NCBI GenBank assembly: GCA_036365515.1
Contig: CM070875.1
Coordinates: 98,900,628 to 98,964,627, forward strand
Direction: 5' to 3'
DNA: 64,000 nucleotides
Source: Torymus aiolomorphi
Lineage: Eukaryota > Arthropoda > Insecta > Hymenoptera > Torymidae
Shown here: positions 57,916 through 64,000 of the stretch, in pieces
How positions within the stretch are numbered: the first letter of the stretch is position 1
How the letters are laid out: each line of letters starts with the position of its first letter
The notes under the pieces: model-generated
The model's input: the letters and a program-made list of their open reading frames with translations, nothing else
What the model was told of the DNA's origin: nothing
Database searches by the model: none
Made by a program: the position numbers and the translations under genes

Positions 57916-58560
57916 GACGTTGTGGGAAATAAGGTTCACGCATATAAGGGAGTCATGTAGATATGAAAAAATAAGCCAAACAATAATTTAAATATTTTTA
58001 AACCCAAGTAGGCGAGAGATATCAGGTCCACGCATATAAGGGAGTCACGTAGACATGAAAAAATAGGCCATGCGATAATTGAAATAATTTTTAAACCCAA
58101 GTAGGCAGGGGATATGAGGTCCACGCATATAAGGGAGTCATGTAGACATGAAAAAATAAGACAAACGATAATTTAAATAATTTTTAAACCCAAGTAAAGT
58201 CACCCGGTTACTTGGGTTTAAAAATTATTTAAATAAACTTTTTGCTTATTTTTTCATGTATACGTGACTTCCTTATATGCGTGAATCTCATATCCCCCGC
58301 CTACTTGGGTATAAAAATGGTTTAATAATTCTCTTGCTTATTGTTGCATATCTACGTAATTCCTTAATATAGGTAGGCCATATATCCCCACCCTACTTTA
58401 GTTTAAAAATTGTTTAAATAATTGTCTTGCTCATTGTTGCAGGGCTACGTAATTCCCTAATATGCATGGACCCCATATCCCCCGCCTACTTACCTCCCCC
58501 CCGCCGCCAGTCATCAGTCGGCCAGCAACTTCAAATGTAAAAGGTGGCAACCCTACCTAC
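57915..58560. repeat. 91-bp repeats of the right foldback arm
   Basis: Three direct copies (near 57,943, 58,033 and 58,123) of a unit with CCACGCATATAAGGGAGTCA and AATTTTTAAACCCAAGTAGG, then inverted relatives at 58,200-58,500. This forms a local palindrome centred near 58,200. The left arm has a shorter version at 47,800-47,990. Confidence 0.85.
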
Positions 58561-59050
58561 AGGAGACGACCAAGTCTTTTCAAATTGTAGTCCGCGCGTC
58601 TTTTTCATTGCACTTCATCGGTAAATTGGAGAGATCGCTGATTATAGAGCAAATAGAGGAGTAACTTGGAAAAAGGGTAAAATAGAGGATTGAAAAAAAG
58701 AGGAAATAGAGGAGACAGTTGCATCCCTGTAATAAACGCAGGCCTCTAACAGTTATAATAACAGTTATACTATATAGAGTATCATACTCACAAATCGGCG
58801 TACTCACTCCAAGTTCCGAGTCATCTGAATTTGTCATCTGTAACCCTAAGCCGCTACTAGTCATTTAAATATTTGCGAGGGTAAAAATTTCCATTTTCTA
58901 TCATCGATCAACCGCGATACTTCCTCACATACATTTTTTCCGAGTAACAATAGTCATACAAAATCACAACCGCACCTAGCCTGACGGGCAATATTATTTG
59001 GTAAACGAAAGCCCAACAATGGATAATAAAATTATGATTTAAAAATATAT
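58560..59050. repeat. Unique block of the right foldback arm
   Basis: The inverted partner of 47,205-47,720, including the complement of the MTSSGLGLQ frame. No independent gene is supported. Confidence 0.75.
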
Positions 59051-59480
59051 TAAACAATATAGACTATTTACGTTTTGAGAAATAGATTTTGGCGTATGAG
59101 GTGGCTACCGAAATTATTGCTTAAAATTGTTATAAATAATCGACTTGTACCATTTTTCATGGTTGTAAATAATTGTAAATAAATCGTAGATTACGTTAGC
59201 GCTTTCAAAAATTGATTTTGGCGTATGGGGGGGCTGGCGAAATTATTGCTCAAAATTTTTATAAATAATCGACTTTTACCAGTTTTTGTGGTTGTAAATA
59301 ATTGTAAATAAATCGCAGATTACGTTAGCACTTTGAAAAATTGATTTCGGTGTATGGGGGGGCTGGCGAAATTATTGCTCAACATTGTTATAAATAATCA
59401 ACTTTTACCAGTTTTTGTGGTAGTAAATAGTTGTAAATAAATCGTAGATTACGTTACCGTTCTGGAAATTGTGGTTTTCT
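59050..59480. repeat. 129-bp tandem array, right arm
   Basis: Three to four inverted copies of the 129-bp unit (GGCGTATGGGGGGGCTGGCG, AATAATCGACTTTTACC). The remainder to 59,660 is the terminal G-rich segment. Confidence 0.9.
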
Positions 59481-59660
59481 TATGTGGGGGCTGGCGAAAT
59501 ATTTCTCCCGCCCCCCCCCCCTTTTGTTTGTTTATAACTTTGTTTATACACTTGTAAAAAAATCGATTGTGGTTGTAATTAATTGTAAAAGAAGTGTACA
59601 AAATTATCCAAATTGCTTATTTTAGGATTAGTGATTTGGGGGGGCGGGGGAAATGGACGT

Positions 59661-59669
59661 GCAATCCTA
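59661..59669. repeat. Right 9-bp target duplication GCAATCCTA
   Basis: Identical to 46,478-46,486. On the minus strand the Gypsy gag frame reads through this site into the foldback end. Confidence 0.9.
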
Positions 59670-60503
59670 AACTCTTCTGGAGACGGGTTAGAAGTACTCG
59701 ATTGGTCGGAACTGATGGGTTGGATTGTGAGTTTGGTGTTGTCTGCGAGCTGGCTGGGATTACCGTAATAGCGGAGCCCGCCGGTGGTTGATTTGGGCGA
59801 GGCCCCTGCAAGTTTAAATTGGCAACTCCGTTGATGAAAGACGGGTGAGAACTTGCTGCGCGTCCTTGATCGATAACTTGATGAGGGCTTCCGTTCGGAT
59901 CATATAGACGCGCATCCGCATACATATTAGACCGATCTTGTCCGTAGTAGCCGCCGCGGCCCCCTCTTCCTCTCCTCGACGGGTATCCTTGATGGAGGAG
60001 ATTATGAGAGTCCTGAGACGGGTGATGGTCATGAGATTGGTAGTTTACTCCCGGGGCTACGTATCCTATGAAGGAGACGTCCGCCTCCTGGTATGTTAGC
60101 ACGGTCTCATGAAATTTGTTGTCGCCAGGAACCTCCGTTTCGAGATAACCCTCGAAAGTCGGTCCCGAACCCGGCGCAGTCTCCTGTTATTGGTTCCTTG
60201 TCACTCGTGTAGGTGTAAAGGTAGGGTAGAACCGGACGCGTGGTGTTATGTTTTGAGATAATTCGCTTTGTTCCGCGTAATATCCCATGTGAGCGGACTG
60301 GCGGGAGTCGGGTAGGATACGTGACCGAATTCGAGCTTCGATCCATACGGCCTCTTCGTAGGCAGACTCCAGTTCTACGGGATGTGATGCGCCCACCGGA
60401 GCACTGATGTTACTCAGAAGCTCTCGCATAAAAATATCGACACCAGCCTCCTACATAGACGTCATCATAGCGAGTACATAGGCTCATTCCTTGTCGTCCT
60501 TAA

Positions 60504-61187
60504 GGTAATTCACCCGGTCGAAACAACAGTTTTAGCTTTGTATTTTTTAAATAATGTTTTATTAAATTGATAATCCAAGAGAAAGAACATGTAACAAATA
60601 TATACTAGAAGGAACATAAGACAATTTTTTTCAGACAAATTCCGGCAATCATCACTATGCTATTGCTACAATTAAAGACAAAAACTTCAATAAGTTTCTC
60701 TAATTTTTTTATTTTTTATCCGATCCTAACGAAATAAAGCTTTTTTTCGTTAAGAAATTTCAGGGGGAGTATCGGTGGCAAAATTTATGATACGAGTTAC
60801 CAGTACCGCGCAATATCAATTTGTTTAAGAAAAGCAAGTCAAGTTTTAGAGTGTTTAAGATGAACAAATTGATGTTGCGCCGTACTGGTAATCGTATCAT
60901 AAATTTTCCCACCGATACTTCCCCTGAAATTTCTTAACGTACAAAATAAGCTTTATTTCGTTAAGATCGGATAAAAAAATAAAAAAATTATAGAAACTTA
61001 TTGAAGTTTTTGTCTTTAATTGTAACAATAGCATAGTGACTATTGCCTGAATTTGTCTGAAAAAATTATCTAATGTTCCTTCTAGTATATATTTGTTACA
61101 TGTACTTACTCTTGGATTATCAACTTAATAAAACATTATTTTAAAAATACAAAAACTAAAACTGCTGTTTCGACCGGGTGAACTACC
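60504..61187. mobile_element. 684-bp palindromic MITE with TTAA duplication in gag
   Basis: TTAA at 60,500-60,503 and 61,188-61,191 flanks inverted ends GGTAATTCACCCGGTCGAAA and the complement of GGTAGTTCACCCGGTCGAAA. The whole element folds back, meeting near 60,845. The GGTARTTC start is shared with the MITE at 55,780, so both may use the same transposase. Confidence 0.92.
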
Positions 61188-62088
61188 TTAAGAGTGTTCT
61201 CGGTGCCCATGAGCAATATGTTTAATCGATCTCAAAAGTCGCCGACTGTATCCTCTTGTTTCATCCTGAGATAGTTTAACTGCGAACAGTAGTAAGTGAA
61301 TATTTTTCCCGGCGTAAACCGCCATTTGAGTGTCGCACCAAATCATCAACCGTATTAAATGTAACTCCAAAGGTTGAATTGCGAGTCGACCCCCTCAATT
61401 TTCCCAAAACCTTTTTAAGGAAGCAGGGGAGTTGGTCTTCCGTAACATCAGCCGCGGCATGACGGACATCTTGTATGAAATCTTTGAGTGAGATGTTCGT
61501 TCCATCGAATGGGGGGGACGTTCCCTATGTCAGACCGCATGGCCATCGTGTGAGCCATAGTCACTATCAGTTGTGAATACTGGACCATGGAGGGATTACC
61601 CGTCTCGACCGTGGCGGTCCTTTGGTCTTCGGCCATTTTCTTTCTTCTTGTATTCAGAAGATACAAATGATAATCTTGGGTCTAGTGGTTTACGCGTTAT
61701 CGGATAGGCTGAGGTCTTTAAGGTTCATGCAGAGTAGATCGATGTCGGTCTCGACCTCTTCTAGTCACTCGAACAATCCGTCAACCTCCCCTCTGAATTG
61801 ACTTAACCACGACTCAAGGGTCTGTTCTATTGCTCTGATGGAATTGCGAACTTCAAAATTTGATTTCGTGAGTAAGAAATTGTGGGAACGCCGGACTTTC
61901 ACCTCCTGAGGTCCGATTCTCTAACTTTACAGCGCTATAACTGCTATAAGTATATAAACATATAAGGAATTGAAATGTTCGAAATGCGCATGGGCAGAAC
62001 CCAATATTTTTCAGAATGTTAATTGGTGTCGCTACATGCAAATTGTTACGTATGAGAGGACAGACTGAATAAGTCGCGTAAAAAATAT

Positions 62089-62159
62089 GCGACAAGCGGG
62101 ATTCGAACGCACGATCTTGAGGTTTGCAGGCCCGCGCTCTACCACTGAGCTAACGTCGC
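62089..62159 (-). tRNA. tRNA-like gene in LTR 1 (anticodon GCA, Cys-like)
   Basis: The 71-nt sequence folds as a cloverleaf. Acceptor GCGACGT/TTGTCGC has five Watson-Crick pairs plus G-U, D arm GCTC/GAGC is perfect around AGTGGTA, and the T arm has one mismatch around TTCGAAT. The anticodon stem is weak, with the loop CTGCAAA giving GCA if position 33 is T. The A box (TAGCTCAGTGG) and B box (CGTTCGAATCC) match Pol III consensus. Six Ts follow three bases after the acceptor (62,080-62,085 complement), a Pol III terminator. Transcription is plausible; charging is doubtful. Confidence 0.7.
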
Positions 62160-62654
62160 GATGCTTGTTCGAGAGCATCGCGAGTGTCTAGTCCTTATCG
62201 TGAAGCGGATGCGGCAGGGCTCGGATGACGGTCGAGCTGAGCCCGTGACACCTTCGGGGCTAGGCGGAACGACGCCCTCGTCGTTCTTAATTTATCCTCC
62301 GGGTAAACTTCTTTTATCGACTGCGTGCTCGGATCCTCACACGTGGTACTATATCTTCACGGGAGACGCAACGAGTCGTATTTGTACTTCGCAACTCAAA
62401 GGCCAACCGTAACGCTTGGTGCCGTTTCATACTAGGCTACACAGAGGCGTGATTCGGGTCGAGTCTGCGGTTAAATTTTCTATATATACTTAATTAATCT
62501 TCGGAGGGTAAAGTAGGAAATGATGTAGGTTCGTTCACTTGACAGAGTCATAGCCTGTGGAGGCTTGGTAAAGTGGACTATGCCACACAAGGGATGCCAG
62601 ATTTATATATGTTACGTATGAGAGGACAGACTGAATAAGTCGCGTAAAAAATAT

Positions 62655-62725
62655 GCGACGAGCGGGATTCGAACGCACGATCTCGAGGTTTGTAGGCCCG
62701 TGCTCTACCACTGAGCTAACGTCGC
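62655..62725 (-). tRNA. tRNA-like gene in LTR 2 (anticodon loop CTACAAA)
   Basis: This is the copy of the tRNA-like gene in the second LTR. The acceptor, D arm, A and B boxes and T-run are kept. The anticodon stem is one pair better (C27-G43), while the anticodon reads ACA instead of GCA. The substitutions avoid the promoter boxes and acceptor pairs. Confidence 0.65.
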
Positions 62726-62820
62726 GATGCTTGCTCGAGAGCATCGCGAGTGTCTAGTTCTTATCGTGAAGCGGATGCGTCAGGGCTCGGATGACGGTCG
62801 AGCTGAACCCGTGACAAAAT

Positions 62821-63600
62821 CAATTTAATTTGGCTAGGTTAAGTTTCTTTATCCATTAATGTTATCGATGATCTTTTATCTACCGATAAAATGGAGTGAC
62901 GTGAGAATATAAATCATAAATACACACCCATAATCTCCATAACGATCGATGATGATCATTTTTAAAATATGATCAATATTTAAATGTTTTTATTAATATT
63001 TGTTTATTAGAGAAGCTATTAAGTTAGGGTTTAATGTTTATTGTAAAATATTTTTTAATTTATTTCTTAATATTTTATCAAAATTGCAATTATTTATTGG
63101 CGATAAAGTTATTTAGTTTATTTGGTTACATTGAAATTAGAATAAAATATTTATTTCATGAAACTTATCAATTTCCTCATTTCCTGAATTACTACGTTAC
63201 AAATCATACAATATTTGAAAATATGAGAATACGTTTTGTTGTTTAATATTCTAAACAATTAATAAAGTATCAAAATTATTTGTACATACCTTAATTCATA
63301 GCTTCATTCATATAATAGATTAGTAGTTTGACAGTAAAAATAAATTTAATTCATAAGAAACGTATTTTATAATACGTATTTTATAAACTTTATGTTATGG
63401 CAAATTTGGTCTACAAACATGATTACAAAATTAAAAATATTTTTTGGTCTTGATCACCTCGTATAGCATACAATCATGAGAATCACTAGAAAATATCTAG
63501 TCAAACAAAAATCTTTCTTTAAGGGTGTCATAGACTGAAAAATCAAATAATTAAGAGAAGCCACGAAATATTTATTTCTCGGAAAAATCGATTAAGGGGG
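62821..63600. other. AT-rich, no gene recognised
   Basis: Open frames here (for example 63,034-63,246) have only hydrophobic, AT-driven composition and no motif. At 63,627-63,652 the word GACCGACCCATAGGTCGGTAAGG echoes the 66-bp unit of the 5,010-13,985 element. A small inverted pair GCGCCATCT / AGATGGCGC lies at 63,681-63,728. Confidence 0.4.
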
Positions 63601-63774
63601 TGTCAAACTCCATTCTGCGATTTGACCGACCCATAGGTCGGTAAGGTAGGAAGTACATACTATTGATGAAATATGACACAAGCGCCATCTCTGGAAAATC
63701 GTAATAGATTTTAACATAGATGGCGCTACATATTTCAAAAATATTAAAGATACGCGTTTTTTTATTACAAACAA

Positions 63775-64000
63775 TTGTACGTATTTCGCGTATATGTATT
63801 TCTTTTTATAATTAATTATCCGCATTTCGCCTATACGCATTTTATAATAAATAATTTGGTGTATTTCGCCGATACACATATTTTATTCTAAATAATTATG
63901 CGTATTTCGCTTATACGCACTTTTCAGTGTCATCAATTGTGCGCATTTCGCCTATACGCATTTTATAATAAATAATTTGGTGTATTTCACCTATACACAT
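63775..64000. repeat. Tandem array of small hairpins, cut by window end
   Basis: Six units about 40 bp apart each hold a 5-6 bp stem around ATTTCGCC(T/G)AT. Stems alternate between GCGTA/TACGC and GTGTA/TACAC, giving a roughly 80-bp dimer period, with TTTATAATAAATAATTTGG-type linkers. The alternation keeps pairing in most units through matched changes. Confidence 0.8.

Larger units (their letters stand above)
46487..59660. mobile_element. 13.2-kb Foldback-like element with 9-bp target duplication
   Basis: The inverted ends begin ACGTCCATTTCCCCCG (46,487) and finish with its complement (59,660). Inward, both arms present the same series: a C-rich end, a 129-bp tandem array, a unique block (47,280-47,720 and 58,560-58,990), a 91-bp repeat zone, a 162-bp repeat family (R1) and a 173-bp repeat family (R2), meeting near 51,985. 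Long arms made of subrepeats and a 9-bp target duplication are features of Drosophila Foldback and of Mutator-like elements. No transposase is recognised. The left arm has fewer R1/R2 copies and a 2.4-kb extra segment; the right arm holds a TTAA MITE. The insertion splits a Gypsy element. Confidence 0.9.
59661..61870 (-). pseudogene. Gypsy-type gag gene, broken by insertions
   Basis: Reading from about 61,870 down, an N-terminal helical part (RNSIRAIEQTLESWLSQF) is followed by a stop, then segments at 61,666-61,448 and 61,370-61,188 (AVYAGKNIHLLLFAVKLSQDETRG) and at 60,429-60,187 (RELLSNISAPVGASHPVEL, YEEAVWIEARIRSRI). The latter is typical gag capsid C-terminal wording. A Gly/Arg box (RRGRGGRGGYYG, near 59,960) takes the place of a zinc knuckle, followed by a Ser/Pro/Asn-rich tail. 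Several stops and frameshifts are present. A TTAA MITE (60,504-61,187) interrupts the capsid part, and the 13.2-kb foldback cuts the tail at 59,661. The same frame is open on the far side of that insertion. Confidence 0.75.
62044..62816 (-). mobile_element. TRIM-like element, 207-bp LTRs, AAAT duplication
   Basis: Direct repeats at 62,044-62,250 and 62,610-62,816 (207 bp each, about eight differences) begin TGTTACG and end CGTGACA. AAAT flanks the whole at 62,040-62,043 and 62,817-62,820. The internal region is only 359 bp and non-coding. Short direct terminal repeats with TG/CA ends and a 4-bp duplication define a terminal-repeat retrotransposon in miniature. Each LTR encloses a tRNA-like gene on the minus strand, so I guess that strand is sense. 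A clear primer-binding site or polypurine tract was not identified. Confidence 0.85.

Noticed and set aside
47400..58864. MTSSGLGLQMTNSD frame present in both foldback arms
   Set aside because: Preservation is explained by overall arm identity, and the ends differ by a frameshift.

Overview
The window looks like invertebrate, most likely insect, nuclear DNA dominated by nested transposable elements. I see no intact host gene, bacterial operon, rRNA or CRISPR array. Supporting signs are AT-rich unique DNA, long (TA), (CA/TG) and (TC) microsatellites, TTAA-flanked piggyBac-type MITEs, a protein-primed DNA polymerase B of the Polinton/Maverick kind, Gypsy gag and RNase H fragments, and short LTR elements. 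A hymenopteran (ant or wasp) is my best guess from general resemblance; this is inference and was not tested.

Layout: 1-5,000 holds a tRNA-like fragment, a CACGTG array and a broken minus-strand gene with transposase-like motifs. 5,010-13,985 is a roughly 9-kb element with inverted termini of 66-bp tandem repeats, decayed minus-strand genes, and a 3.7-kb internal palindrome of small tandem hairpins. 14,808-15,485 is a palindromic element. About 17,370-32,620 is a large inverted-repeat element whose core holds a deleted PolB gene, a small OB-fold-like gene and a capsid-like scrap; its right arm carries a TTAA-flanked insertion that itself holds an 1.84-kb foldback. 33,000-42,780 holds further MITEs, a broken Tc1/pogo-like transposase gene and a solo LTR with 4-bp target duplications. 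43,190-45,100 is a degenerate G/T-rich minisatellite with a 0.7-kb insert.

The clearest structure is at 46,487-59,660: a 13.2-kb foldback element whose arms are built from at least four tandem-repeat families. It is flanked by a 9-bp target duplication (GCAATCCTA) and has split a minus-strand Gypsy retrotransposon: gag lies to its right (59,661 to about 61,870) and the RNase H part of pol to its left (about 46,310 to 45,569). Two TTAA MITEs have landed in this complex, one in the satellite (empty-site copies lie alongside) and one in gag. At 62,044-62,816 there is a 773-bp TRIM-like element with 207-bp LTRs and AAAT target duplications. Each LTR contains a tRNA-like gene with A box, B box and a T6 Pol III terminator on the minus strand. 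The window ends inside a tandem array of small hairpins.

Most coding sequences are pseudogenes with in-frame stops, frameshifts or deletions. Boundaries come from reading inverted and direct repeats by eye; those with target duplications are exact, the others approximate.
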